A DNA stretch of 64,000 nucleotides from Cristatella mucedo (GCA_009760855.2 WPIO01000026.1:3352501-3416500); one strand, 5' to 3'; positions 22,040-35,570 are shown, counted from the stretch's first letter. Notes: a model not told the origin generated them from the letters alone. Numbers and translations are program-made.

Positions 22040-23179
22040 TCTTCTAATTGCAGGCAGCCGTAAGATTCTTGTCTCAGGAGTCTTCACGATTTCTTTCTCG
22101 TAACCCACGAAATAGCCCTTTCTTTTTGAACTGATCTTGTCTGAGGGGGTCAAAATAGTATTCCTTTTAAATCTATAATTAATAAAGTGTTGAGTAATTG
22201 CGAGATGTGCCTAGTTTCATGCTGACTGTCCATTGTCCATTTTATTTGCTGTATGCGCCCATCTTTATACAAATGCCAGGGGTGGTAATACAGATTGCTC
22301 ACATTTTGGGTGGGGCTCATATTACGAGCGTCCTGTAAAATCATGCTAGGGCTTATTTTCTAGTTAGGTCTTGTTTTCGAGGGAAAGACGGTATTTATAG
22401 CGCCGCATGCCAAAAAAATCCGCTGCATACTTGGGTAGAACGTGCAGACATGCCGGTATCACGTAGTTGGCCAGCGGCACTCCAGCTGGAGAAATCCCGA
22501 ACAAGGTGGGCTCATTGGTCCAGCGCCGTAGGCTGGAAATTTGCCTTCGTGAGGCCCAAGGTAGGAAGATCCGGTTTCTCTATCGAGATGTCTCACACAG
22601 CGGTAAGGAATTTTCCGGACGACCGACTTCTGAGTGACTAAGACGGTCGCAACTTTTGAGTGCTGTCAAAGGAGCCAAATCTCATCGGGTGGGGCACAAG
22701 TCCCCGCTCCTCGGCCATACCCCCTTTCTGAATGACTGAGACTGTCGCCGACAGACCACTTGGTAAAAAGACATACGCAGGTGCGGCATGCGACCTTTCT
22801 TGTTCGAAGCGCTTAGGCTTACGGAAAACCTTTCGCCCGTCTCCAAGCGTAATGTGCACTATAACAGGGCCCCCAAGTCATACACGTATAACGTCACGGT
22901 GATCTCTTCGTAGGATGCCTAGATGGTGATGTACCTACCCAAGGCAGTTGAACCACACTCATTTAATGGTACTATCTTGAACCGGCTGGTAACGGGGAGA
23001 GGAAGACAGACAGTTCTACAGCTTACAGACAAGTTGATGACTACTTCAATGAGCCTAAAAATTCACAGCCACGTGTACATGGCATAAGCGAAATGTAGAA
23101 TTAAAACTGAGGACGGGTCATTTCTAGTTCAATGAGGCGGTGTTTCCCAAAATTTTAACTTTCGCTTTCGCTCAGGCAT
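22040..23179. other. Unresolved interval
   Basis: Nothing recognised. Short open frames on both strands between 22450 and 22860 overlap each other and have no motifs. Confidence 0.45.
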
Positions 23180-23258
23180 TGCTTGCCACGATTGCTTAGA
23201 AAGAGATTGAGTTCCCTGAGGGCGCTATAATAAATGTTTTATTATTATTATTACTACT
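23180..23258 (+). mobile_element. LINE-A tail fragment
   Basis: It carries AGAAAGAGATTGAGTTCCCT, GAGGGCGCTATAATAAATG and then ATT repeats, corresponding to the last 70 bases of LINE-A. It could equally be the tail of a SINE2 copy; the lack of any tRNA-like head favours LINE-A. Confidence 0.65.
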
Positions 23259-24205
23259 ATCCTGCTCATGAGGCAATACTTTAGCTGAATGTTGGACAAG
23301 GATTCGATACAGTCTCCTCAAGATTTTGTTATCTACAATTTATATAATTTGTATATAAGTTATCCATAGTTGTCATTATCTATGCAACCTCATGCCAGCT
23401 GGCGAGCATGCTAATTTCCCCATTTCCCTATATCCTGGAGCTATCCTGCTGCTGTGTACTCACGTGAGGCTTTGGCTCCGCATCATTCGCCGCTGCTTCC
23501 GGCAGGCAGAGGCGTTCCTGTGGAGCGAAGGTAGGGCTGCAGTGTCCTGCTGCGTCCGTCGTTTAGCTACCGCGAGCGGCCGGCAGCTGGTTGAGCGGAT
23601 GTCGTCTGGCACGCTATGCGCTCTCCGGCATGGCTGGACGCAGCAGTCAACCCGGCTCACCCCCGTCACGTCAGCTGGCTCTCCTTTGGTCGGCTAGTGT
23701 AGGTCGCCACGTGCCTCGTTGGGGTGGATTCGCCTCTTGAACGCAGGTCCGCACGTGTGCAAAAGCAGCGGCGGATGGACAAGAGACTAAGCACGCTTGC
23801 CGCTAATAATCCCAAGGAATCTGTAAAGCTCAAGCATGGTTGATAATCGAAGCTTTCTAGCGAGTACTACCTTCCTCTTATCAGCGGCAATGTAAAAAAT
23901 GGTACCGCACTCGCAGTCAGTCCCGATGACCTTGCGAATGTCTCACCACTACTTAAGAGACTACATTAGTGGAATGCTATGCTATTTCATTCAATGAAAT
24001 AAGGTTAATACGATCCAGCGTGGTTAGATGAACTGGTTGCGTCGAATAGACAGCCTCAGTTAGAAATTGCGCTTCTTTTCTTAGAGTAGCGCCACACATC
24101 AAGTGCAAGAGGCTCACCGAGTCAGCAGTTGTTTTGATTCTGGCTAGGCAGCAGCTCTCTCGCACTGTCCCTCATCTGTCTCACACTTCCCCCATTGTTT
24201 TTCCT
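23259..24205. other. Unresolved interval, partly GC-rich
   Basis: Positions 23390-23790 are GC- and CpG-rich, with overlapping open frames on both strands (23392-23697 plus; 23460-23669 minus) that show no family motif. No exon could be defined. Confidence 0.4.
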
Positions 24206-27200
24206 TGCCTCCCGATACCAAGCGCTACTAGCGTCTCTTGTCCGTTGCGGAATTCTATTCCAAAAATCAAAGTTCTTGCAAACGTCATATACGGAAACCA
24301 ATACAGCTAAGGCCTGTTTAAAGTTTATCTGCTTGTTGGTTGACCGTAACGCGTAAGAAATTACGTGCCTGTGGGCATCTAAACGCTTGCAACTTGCGGC
24401 TGACTCGCCTTTCCCTACTTCAGCGGCAGCTTTAGATTCGCCGGGTTGCTAGCAACCTGCTTACTAATTATGATCTTGCGTACCTATTATCATTACTTAT
24501 AGTCTTTCAAATGTACTCCAAAGGATTATTTATCGTTGTTGATAAGCTTCGTGAATTATGCAATAACAAACGACAAGCGCCCCGGAGCCAAGGGGGGGGG
24601 GGGGCTGCGAGCAAAGTACCCGCTCGTTTGGTATTCCTAATATTGTCTCGAACCGCTCAGCTCGTTCTCCCTCGAGCATTGCGGTGAATCTCTCAAGCTT
24701 GGTGATCATCAGGCCTGCTATAACTCCGGCGGCCCAACTTAATACTTGTCTTTGGAATCCTTGCTCAGTGTGCAATAATCCAATATTAATAAGCGACCTT
24801 ATTTGTGGAAAAGGCCTCCACCTGCTCGCCTTGACTGAAAATTAGCTAAAATTGGTAAACTACCCGACAAGTTAAGACGCAACCCCAACTTGCTTTTCCT
24901 TCTTTGCTGCACGTGGATCAATCAAAACAGCAGGAGGAGTCGCTCTTATCACTCATTTGACCTTCGGTTTCAAGCCGTTTGCAGCACCATCTAAGCAGTC
25001 TTTCAAATATACTGTCTTGATTTAACCCGACAACAAGCTATCGATGGGACAGCAGTCTGTCACCCATTTTCTCTGGTCTCATTTCGATTCTGTGTGCAAG
25101 AAAGAGATAGTTCCTCGTTATGCGTGATTTTCTATTCATTTTGATAACTTATCTGACGCCTTCAGCACCGAATTTCGTACACTGAGTAAGTCTGTTATGG
25201 CTGTTGTGCATTGACATACTCACATGAAGGGTCACACATTCGACCAAATTTTCTCATGCAACTGTACGCCATCATCCCCAATTATTACCAAATTCTGCCT
25301 ATCTTACCATATTCAGATCTCATTCAGTCTACATTGTATGCCCCCTAATCTAAAATCAGCTGTAAATCAAGAAACCTCAAGAATCTTGACATCGATGGTG
25401 TCCGTCAGAGAATATCTGCTTCATGTCTGCTTCTCAATGCCCTCCCGCCCTGTCATCATGGGTAGAGTACAACAACATGACACTAGCTGACATGATAGAC
25501 AATTTTGCCCCTCTGACCATGTGCACTGCGTGCCCTCACCCGGACGGCCTATAGTTTACCACAGACATTAAAATAGCTAGATCTACTTAGGGCAACCTTG
25601 AAAAAGCGTACACAAGGTCAGGACTGACTGTCCGTTGACAGACATGCGAGGAATACTGCAGATCGTACCGATCAATCATAGCAAAGGCCAAGTCTAGTTT
25701 TTATAAATTACTGTTGAATCACAGATGCAAAATCCAAAAATGCTGATGATTACGATCAAGCATCGCCTTAACCGCTCCCAGCTTAGCTCCTTACCTAATG
25801 ATCATTGTGATGATCTAGCTGTTCGCTTCTCAAGCTTCATTGTTAACAAGATAGGCAAGATCAGGGAGTCCATCCCAACGGTTTCAGCATCCCGCTGGAA
25901 TTCCATCTTCCTATTCCATGCAGCACCTCGATGTGTACATTCAAGGAGGCCACTAGTCACCGCGCTCTGAAGTTCATATCCCAATCAAAGAAGACAACTA
26001 GTCCCCTAGACTATATTCCCACCCTCCTACTTCTACAATGCATAAATCTGCTGCTGCCATGCAGAGCTAACATCATAAAAATGTCATTAGCCACAGGTCA
26101 TGTGCCAGCACCTTTCAAAAAAGGCTGTAGTAAGGCCACTACTAAAGAAAGCAACGCTAGACCAAGAGAAAATGTGTAACTTCCGCCCAGTCTCGCTTCT
26201 ACCGTTCCTATCTATGACACTGCAATGGGTCATGGCAGACCAGGTGAACTCAAATATTGAAACTTCAAACTTGCTACTAAGTTCCGGTCTGGTTTTAGAG
26301 CTAATCCCATTCACGGAGTCAGAATACTTTGGGTGCATGACGACCTACTTAGGAATCCAGACTTAGGTAGAGTCTCTCAGTCTGTTTTGCTTGATCTTTC
26401 GGCAGCTTTTGATACTATCAATCAAAAAGTATTTCTCTAGTACTTCTCATCACGCCCGGGAATCACTGGTACTGCACTGCAATGGTTCAGGTCCTATGTC
26501 AGTGGGAGACTCCAGAGTATTGATGGGAACGGACAATCATTATCCGAGGAACCACTGAAGTATGGGGTTTCTCGGGGCATTGTGCTTAGTTCAATAATTT
26601 TCGCAATATATGCTCTCCTTCTTGCCGACATGAATGCCAGGCATAATCTAAGTTTTCACTTCTATGCAGATGACAGTCAGTTGTACCTTGGCTTTGTTCC
26701 CTTCCAGCCCTCCGAAACGTTAAATTCTCTCAACTCCCTCGCTGCATGTATAGATGGCATCATCACATGGATGGCAGCAAACTTTCCTAAATTGAATGAT
26801 GATAAAAAACCAACCAACTAGTTACGGGCAAACCAAGTGTGATTCAGAAATGGGAAAACCTAACGCTCAATATCGGCTCTGCGAGAATATTTTCCTTTGA
26901 ACCTGTTTGCAATCTATGCCTTATTCCAAAGTGAACTTTTTTTAGACGACCACATCAGATCCATCGCTAAGTCTGCCTCCTTTTAGCTCCATAAAATTTC
27001 TAAAATTCGAGCTTGTTTAGACAGAGACCACATCTAAATTTGTTGATACACGTGTGACATCCCGTCTCGATTTCTATAACTCGCTGCTTGTTGGTTGACT
27101 GGCCTGTGCAATCTGGTGCTTATAGCTGGTGAGAAACTCTGCAGCTAGGCTTGTCTGTCGTGAGCGTCGAAGTTGCCACATCACACCACTTCTCGCCTCC

Positions 27201-28075
27201 CTGCACTAGCGCCCAGTCAAGCAACGTATGGACTTCAAGGTTTTGTCGCTCACTTTTAGGTCCATTCATTTTTTGGCTCCAGCCTACCTATCAGACCTTC
27301 CCACCATGCTAAGCATCGTACCACCCGCTCTTCCGAATCCAACTGTTTACCTATACCTCGTAAGAACTCCAAAATCCTTTGCAGACCGTGCCTTTAGTTC
27401 GCATTCTCCCAAAGCGTGGAACTCACTTCCGACTTGCGTCACGACCTGTCCTGACTTTACCATATTTAAAAAGAAACTAAAAATGCACCTATTTATCATC
27501 ACATTTAGTGAGTCCCTATGATTCTTCCTAAATGCGCTTATGCGTGCTGACACCTTGCATGCTGCCACTAACCATATTTGCTTGCTGACCCTACGCTTGC
27601 CAGTTGTAATCATGTTATTTGTTTCATGGTTCATTGAGCATACAGCCACTAACCATTCGATCATGCTTTCTTTGCAGCAAATGTGAAGTGCATAGAACAG
27701 CGGTTCTCAACCTGTGGGTCGAGACCCCTTTGGGGGGGGGGGTGGAGCGATCCTTTCATAAGGGTCGCCTAAGACCACCGGAAAACACGTATTTCCGATT
27801 GTGGATAGGTTTCCGACGGATTCCTATGCTTTAATTACATTCAATTTGTAACGATGAAAAATATATTCTGCCTATCGGATATTCACATTACGATTTGTAG
27901 TAGCAAAATTACTGTTATGAGGTAGCAGCGAAAATAATGTTATGGTTGGGGGTCGTCACAACACGAGGAACTGTATTAAAGGGTCGCGGCATTAGGAAGG
28001 TTGAGAACCTTTGACCTAGAAAGAGATTGGCTTCTCGGAGGGTGCTTTAACAAAGTATTATTATTATTACTATTG
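24206..28075 (+). mobile_element. LINE-A, near full-length but decayed copy
   Basis: It aligns from the 5' UTR (the AGTTCTTGCAAACGTCATAT block) to the ATT tail with the full-length copy at 36179-39799. It is broken by many frameshifts and stops. Readable parts include FHFYADDSQLYLGF at about 26650 (RT catalytic block) and DFKVLSLTFRSIHFLAPAYL at about 27230. A G13 run lies at 24592-24604. A SPIN-like hAT element (27698-28013) sits inside its 3' hairpin region, so that element is younger than this LINE copy. Confidence 0.92.
27698..28013 (+). mobile_element. SPIN-like non-autonomous hAT element, copy 1
   Basis: The ends are CAGCGGTTCTCAACCTGTGG and the inverted match of GGTTGAGAACCTTTG. Internal blocks include GGGTCGCCTAAGACCACCGG, TATTCACATTACGATT, GTAGCAAAATTACTGTTATG, AAAATAATGTTATGGTTGGG and AACTGTATTAAAGGGTCGCG. 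These are, from memory, the hallmarks of the SPIN (Space Invader) hAT family. Flanking octamers GCATAGAA (27690-27697) and ACCTAGAA (28014-28021) are the target duplication; the LINE-A sequence at this point predicts GCCTAGAA, one change from each. Confidence 0.93.
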
Positions 28076-28284
28076 TCCACTTGTGCACAAGAGACTGCTG
28101 TCACTTTGACCTCGTTGAGATGGCTTGTAGCGACCGCAAGCTCGACTACTTAATGTACCACAACGTCTTCTCGAAAGCCTCTAATTTCTTTGGTTTTCCT
28201 GCATTTTGGCTTATATCTATACCTCATATCGCCTCTCGTCACGCTCAGCAATCTATCTGTTCCTATTGCAATGCTTTGGGGGTT

Positions 28285-29611
28285 CCATTAATAACAGCGA
28301 TACAGCTGCCATTTTCACAATAAACTTTGAGAAAACTACGGTTTTATTTCAAATAATACTGAACAGTGTTATGGCTTCACACACTAAATTTCACGCAATT
28401 GCGATTAACCATTCTCGTGCTATGGCCTAAAATGATCGCGAAAGCCAGCGTTTATACACATTTTAACTGCAATACAACTGCCATTTCCACACAATGCTTT
28501 GCGGAACTGCAATTTTAAAACTAATTATAAAAACACTAGTGTTGCTAGTTAACCCACCAGATTTAATGTGACTGCGCCGGTGCGTCCTCGTGCTATGGAC
28601 TCCAGTGGCCCGGCTCAGATGGCAGCCCAAAAGAATTGAACTGCGGTTCAGTTACAATTTCCACAAAATGCTTTGCATAACAGCTGTTTGGATTCTAAAT
28701 TATTGAAAACAGTAAGCAAAGTTTACCGATCAAATTCATGAGATTGCGCATTGTCATTGCTGGTCTCGTATGGCTTCACCCAAATGGCCGCCCATAAGAC
28801 TTTAACTGCAATAAAGCTCCTATGTTCACAAATGGCTTCGCGAAACTGCGATTTTGATTTCTAATTATGGGCAACAGTGATGATCGTTAGCACACTAGAT
28901 TTCATGCGATTTCGCTTCCGTGTTCTCATGCTATGGCCTCCGATAATAATAACAATAATAATGATAATAATGCACTTGATAAAGTGCTCTCGGAGAACAA
29001 TCTCTTTCATAGGCGCTTTACATTTGCTTCAAAGGGAAATGCAATTGAATGGTGAGTAATATCCGATGGCCCGGGCCAGTCAGTCTCCCTGCATAATCGA
29101 ACTTCAATACAGCTACCATTTTCACAATAACGTTTTGCGTAGCAGCAGTTTTGATTGAACATTATAGAAAGCAACGTTCCGGGTTTACTAACGAAATTTT
29201 GTGCAATTGCGCTTTTGCGTTCTCACGAAATGGCCTCCAATGGCCCGATCGGCGATGGAAATACGAACTGCAATGCAGCTGCCATTTCCATATCAGACGG
29301 TATACGACTGTAGTTTTAATTCTAAATCGTAGACAGCAGTGTTCCAGATTTACTCGGACAATTTCGTGCAACTGCTTATGCGTGGTATGCTATGGCCTTT
29401 AATAGCCCGGGCTAGCCAGCCTCCTTACATGATCAAACTGGGATACAGAAGCCGTTTCAAAAGTAGGCGTTGCACAGCTATGGTTTATGATTCAACATTA
29501 TAGAAAATAGTAATTCGGGCTTCCCCACCAAACTCCATGACATTGCGGACACCTGTTCTAATGCTTTTGCCTCCAATGGTTCAAGCCATTGGAGGCCATA
29601 GCATTCCGTTG
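28285..29611 (+). repeat. Diverged tandem array, about 170-bp unit, about 7 copies
   Basis: An anchor resembling AACTGCAATACAGCTGCCAT, TTCCACAA recurs near 28305, 28478, 28654, 28819, 29113, 29279 and 29449. The spacing is 165-175 bases once a LINE tail insertion is removed. Each unit also carries a TTTTGATTTCTAATTATAG-like block, a TTTCATGCAATTGCG-like block and GCTATGGCCTCCAATGGCCC. Units differ greatly, so the array is old. It ends in an inverted partial unit (hairpin 29569-29596). Confidence 0.85.
28945..29061 (-). mobile_element. LINE-A tail inserted in the tandem array
   Basis: The reverse complement carries the last 115 bases of LINE-A, including AGCGCCTATGAAAGAGATTG and an ATT tail. 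It is flanked by a 6-bp duplication TCCGAT at 28939-28944 and 29062-29067. Removing it and one TCCGAT restores the array unit GGCCTCCGATGGCCC. Confidence 0.9.
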
Positions 29612-30204
29612 TGAGAATCCACGTATATCTATTATTATCTATCAATTATATATATTTATTCATATCTATTAATTAGAAGAATGACCCGCGTCTGCTACAG
29701 CTTACTTTTTAATGTGAAAGTCATGTCAGTCAGTTTTTAATGTGAAAGTCAAGTCAAGACATGTGGCGCCGACACAGGACCCAGGTCGGCGGTTAAGGTC
29801 ATATCAAGGTCAAGGTCAAGATAGTAGGCTCGTCGAGATCTCCGTTCAAAGGCATGCAAAGACAGCTATGCCTTATAAAACCAACTTTTGGACCTTTGAC
29901 CAAGTTTCTTATGGTATGCCGCTGCATTCCGCATTCACGGGAGCTCATAGGTTGGCCTAACGTATAATTCACGTACCTACGTGCGTCCATCTCAGTAAGC
30001 AATCTAAGCCAATAACCTTCACAGTGAGCTCGAGTAAGCTCGCTCTGAACATACTTCAAGCTTGCGCACCTACGTGCCTGTATATACGTTTACGAGTCCG
30101 AAAAGCCACTAGGGTTAATAGACCCTTACGCTGGAGAAATTTCTGTCAGCACACTCGCACTGGAAGAGAGGCTTTTATGAGCGACCATGTTCGACAACAG
30201 CCTT
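29612..30204. other. Unresolved, A/T-rich at its start
   Basis: Positions 29630-29690 are A/T-rich with TATATATT and TCTATTAATTAG words. A duplicated TTTTTAATGTGAAAGTCA word occurs near 29706 and 29732. No gene is seen. Confidence 0.45.
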
Positions 30205-31150
30205 GACTTTATGCAAAGGAGTTAAAGGGAAACGGCGTAGCTGAGTCAGGAGGACGATCAAAAAAGTAATTAGCCTTGAAGCAGCATTGAAACGTCGTCA
30301 TTCGCAAGATTTTAGGGCTTAGTTTCACGACCGCGGATACTCTGATAAAACCTTTCTGCCGCCGAAAATCTCCAAGTGTGAGCGCTCTAAAGTTGGAAAA
30401 AGGCATAGCTAAATCACCAGATTCAGAGACTCAGGAAGTGTGAGGGAAGAGACGAGGAGTGAATAGCTCTCAGACAAAAGGTAAGCAGCAGCGAGAGAGT
30501 GGTGAGTTTTAAACATGAGTGACATGACCTTGAAATCACTCTGCTGGTTAGTGGGGAGCAGTGCAGGTCGGAGAAAATTATCGCGATACTGGCAGTTGTG
30601 AAGAACGAGCCCAATGGAGCCATGGTTGCATACCATATGTAAGCGCCTAATTGTAGTGGCAGGAAAGTTCGAAAGAAGAAAGGTACTGAAGTCAAGACAG
30701 CATTCATAAATGCGAAAACTATATTGGCTATGACATCCTCGTCTAAGCTCGCCGAATATTTGAAAGAACGCGAAGGGGAGTGCAGGCAGACTTAAATGCA
30801 ACACTAACGTCATCTAGAAAAAGTTCTCGTATGAATAGGACACTCAGATTTTGTTCAAAGGCTGCAGCAGAGAAGCTGTTTTTGCTGTTGAGAGTAAACT
30901 TTTTTCAATTTCTATGGGAAATGAGATTTTCCTGTAACTATCAAGTTGGTCTCGTCACCATTCACTCAAGAAAGTGAACCGTAATCTATTTTAATGAGTT
31001 TCGGCTTTGCAGGCTTCAGCATAGTTGTGTAAGAATTTGAGGTGCTGGTGAATGCGCGAAGAATGAATCACTTGTAGAGCTGAGTATCGTCAGTATTGCA
31101 ATACAACGCCAGGTCACGCTTTGCAATTACACAGGCAGGACTGAGAGTAC
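30205..31150 (-). mobile_element. LINE relic (L2/CR1-like), RT and C-terminal parts
   Basis: On the minus strand the RT catalytic block survives near 31090 as NTDDTQLY. The open frame 30813-30409 reads CCLDFSTFLLSNFPATTIRRL and on, the counterpart of RLDFCNSLLTGLPACAIRRL in LINE-A. A short LINE-B-like 3' piece follows at 30235-30330. It is much more diverged than LINE-A and is probably another subfamily. Confidence 0.65.
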
Positions 31151-34017
31151 ACGATGCGAAAAGAAGGGGTCTACAAATAATCCATATGGTACCTCCTAGG
31201 TTAAATGTTCACTCGATATAGAATATCAATTATGACCATAGAGTATAGCCCTTAGTGGAAGTGGAAGTGCACTCGCAGGTATTTTCGAATTTTTTTGCGC
31301 AATACAAATACCGTGTACAACACCTGGCCAACCGCTCTGCTAAATCTCTCCAGGGTAACACATCGGCGATGCGCTGCTAGTTGAGGTTGTAGTTGCAAAA
31401 GATGCAGCGACCTCACAAACCTTATCTACTGGAAGGCTCGTGACCAGCTGCTATGTCATTTGCCCACGACAAGAGTAGCAACTGAGCATAGTGCAAACAA
31501 AACTACAATCGGTGTAAGGCAGTGAAATGAGAGCGACTGGCTTGTTATGACGTCCCTATAGGTAAAAGAGAGCTGCACTTACCCGTACGCGAGTTATTTA
31601 TCGAAGACTGTATCGTAAAAACCGCTGGCTCTCTGCTAGGCATGCTTTTTGACGGCTAAGAAGTTTGACCCCTCTGTGAGTGGTTCCTCTGTATCTGCAG
31701 TCGCTTCTCGAGCGCAGGCTTGGATTCTTAAAAAAAAAATTAGAACACACTACTGTTCGGTGTGCTACTGGTGTCACGCTCTACTTCTCTGCTAGACATC
31801 CGTTGTTGTCTCGTACATTAATCATGTGTTTTAATCTGGCGTTGCTACTTACTTGCGCCGGACCTGATGACTTTACACAGTTACTTCACTTCTTCTCAAC
31901 GTTCTTCTTTATGCCGCATTCGCACAAGTGCCTGTGTGAGTGTCTGCTTTGAGCTCAAGGACATATGTACCAGCCAAGTTAGCTTCAAATACTGGAAGCA
32001 CTTTTTACGAAGATGATCGCTACAAGCATGAGCGGATCTTGAAGGTGGTGAAACTATCAGCAGAATTTAAAAAAAGTCCCACTAAAACCTAAGAGATTCT
32101 GCAAAAGATGAAACAGCCGCCGTAAAAGCAGCGGAGAACAGTCTGCATGAGATTCTCACATACGGAAACGGTAACTGCAATAATTTCTACCATCTGATGA
32201 ATGAAATTGAATTGGGAACCTGAGGTTAAAGATTTTGCTTTTAAGTGTACGTAATGAGAGATACATAAAATGCAGATAGATTGCTATATTTCGCGAGAGA
32301 TGTTTCTTAAAATAAATTCTTTTCTTGTTTGTAACGTATTATGGGGGCATGATTAACATGTCTACCCTACGTTGTAAGACTCCCAGTAATCAAGTAATGC
32401 AAAGATCACTTGAGCAGCCATTCTCTATTTACGTATCAGTTGGATGGCCATTAGTGAGCTCGAGCAAACGACTTGGTTGGTGAAGTGGAAGTACCTTACC
32501 CCTGGGCTACGACCAGCATGCGACCGTCACGATATGATTTTAATAAGACACCAAAAAGAAACTCCTAACAAAAAATGCAGTTTACTAAAGTGATTTGTGT
32601 CTTAAGATTTTTGCAGGCATGTGTTGTTTGCCAACATAACTGTATGCATGAATAAAAGCGATGCCATTACAAGCTAAGTGATAAGCTGACGAAGCTGATT
32701 TTTAAGACAGTTATGACGGCGCTCTATCATGATGAGTAATAGGAACTACTAGCAGCTTTCGTACTGCTATTGTGAAGGCCGCAGACATAGTGCCTCGATA
32801 CAGATATACTCCTCTGCATTTCCTAGCTCTTGCATAGCTTACGTACACACCTCTCGCAAGCGTTAGGTAGATGTACGCCGAAATGATGCCATCACGATCA
32901 TGACAGGAAGTCTTGTACTAAAGAGCATTGTCTGATTACCGGTACCCTTCAATATTCTCAAATGATCGTCAGTAGTCTCTAACGATTCACCCGTTTGGAG
33001 AACAACGACCAGGTTGTAGGGAGCGTGCTGGCGTCTAGTGTCTTAGCTTCTACTGATGATGCGATGAATGAGGCGATCGGTCGTTTGGCGTTGTTGCTTG
33101 TTTTTTGAGGAACTACTAGTGTAGTGGGCTTTAGTGCCGAAATGTATGTTTCCTCTGTAACCAATCGTGATAAGCAAATGGCGGTGACCGGCAAGCGACA
33201 ACAATCCACTTTACGTGCCCGGTGACGGCTCGTGCTATGTGCCGATATTAAATAAGGACAATGAAGACTGCTCGTTTATCGTATAAATATTGCTGCTCAA
33301 TGGATCCTTGCGTTTCAGTTTACTGGATCGAAGTGGATCGTGGAGCACGAGCGACTGGTTCGTGGATCATGGTGGATCACGGAGCGCGAGAGAACGATAG
33401 CTCGGATGCGTTGTCGTTTCGGGTATTGCGTTGGCTATACCATTGGTGCTTGAACTTTGTGAATGAGGCTACCTTCTTGCTCCTGCATGTCGATCACATT
33501 GATAATTTTACAGCCATGCTACAATGCCTGGATCTGGACAGCATACAAGTGACAGCCCATTTCATTGGTCCGAATCACTTTTCCGAGATGTTCAGTATAA
33601 CTATATGGAGAGCAGCTAAGGACCGAGGACGGATCCCTGTGAGACTCCAAAAGTTGCTGGTCTGGTGAATGAGATCTGACCCCCACACGACAGGAATTGA
33701 AAACTATCGGACAAGTACAATTTGAACCACGCCCGTGCCTCGTCTGCCAGACCCATCGTCTTTCTCAATCGTTTTAGTTGTATCCATTGGTGCAAGACCT
33801 ACAAGTAACTAACGGCGCTACAAGGTTCAGGCGTCGCCGGCATTCGTCGCACGTCGGCTGAGACTACATCATTACGAACGCTTTGTTTTGGACTTGGAAG
33901 CCGTACATCACGTTTGTAACAATGGCTTGTTACCAAATGAGGAACCAGCTGCACTATGTGTTAGTATTGGGCTTAGAATTTATGAAAAGCCTTCTGAAGC
34001 GATGCTTAGCCAGTTGC
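31151..34017. other. Unresolved interval, mostly unique-looking sequence
   Basis: No family recognised over 2.9 kb. The plus-strand open frame 33261-33668 (135 codons) is the longest here. Its first part contains two similar stretches (GGATCGTGGAGCACGAGCG and GGATCACGGAGCGCGAGAG) and the product matches nothing I know. A minus-strand frame at 32979-33209 is likewise unassigned. Confidence 0.45.
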
Positions 34018-34400
<383 letters not shown>

Positions 34401-35531
34401 GTCGGAGAAAAACGTGGCAAGGATATACTGGTACGCCGGCAGTAGCACGAACACGGCAGCGACGAAGATCGCTTATACCTTGACATATCAAGCCCACATC
34501 CATAATGCAGACAAGTCTGTTTGACGGCAGCGGTTACAGGCGTGCACCAGCGGCCATGGCATACACCAACGGCTCTGTGACCTAGAACTCGAATCAGCTT
34601 CAATGCCAACGCCCCGAATCTCAAATTATGACTCTCTGCCTATTTCAAGACGAGAAGAATGTCGCACGATCCGAATATATAGTACAGCTATCCTCGCGCT
34701 AAAGTACACGCGGTCGCCTGCTCTTCAGCGCCAGGATAACTCGCATTTGCGGTTCGCTGGTTGTGGCCAAGAGCTGCAGGCAGGCAGCAGGCAGGGTGCG
34801 CTAGCTAGGGTGCGCTGCTGACCACCTCCTCCAAGTCAAGCAGCGGCATCTCAGAGGGCCTAACCTAATGACGCCGTTTGCTGGTTGCTGCTCGATTAGC
34901 GGATTAATTAATTGACCGGCTGTTGTCGGTGCCAATGACCGCCCGCGAGCCGTACGTGAGTCGACATTTGCAACTCGTGCCCGCACAGCTCGAGGCCAGA
35001 CCAGAGCGAGCGTGATCGAAGCCGGCTCTGCTGCTGCTGCCCGACGCACTTCGCGAATCCTTCGGGTGGGGGATGGCACTATACACTGAACCGAGCGTTG
35101 GACCTGCGACTTCCGGCGATACGTCGCGTGAACAGATAGTTGCTGCTAATCGATAGGCTGACTCTCCCTAGTTCGATATTCAGGCTGAATTCACGATGAT
35201 CGCCCGATGGAATATAAGCACGACCGACTGCTACAGACGTTATCGGACCGATTTCTCGAACTTAAGCCACCAAAAGCGGCGGATCTCGGTATTGTCTGCA
35301 GAACTGAGCCAGCCGTTCTCACTAGCGACGGCAATCTCTACGAAGCTTCGATCGCTGTGAGTCGTTGCTGGCCACGGATGTGGCTGGGTTCGTTGAAGCA
35401 CTTCTCGGCTGGCTGCAAGCATAGTCAGATGACGAGTCACGGCCCCATCCGACGCCAACTGGGATGGAACTTGGAAGGGAAATTGGGCAGAAATCTATCA
35501 CAGCATGCGAGCTGTGCAAGAATCAGGAAAC

Positions 35532-35533
<2 letters not shown>
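34401..35533. other. Unresolved interval, GC-rich
   Basis: GC- and CpG-rich sequence with a doubled GCAGGCAGGC word and GCTGCTGCTGC. Open frames on both strands (for example 34801-35079 minus) lack family motifs. No exon could be defined. Confidence 0.4.

Positions 35534-35570
<37 letters not shown>

Noticed and set aside
28285-29611. A CRISPR-like array
   Set aside because: The units are long, diverged and directly adjacent, with no short identical repeats separated by unique spacers, and the DNA is animal.
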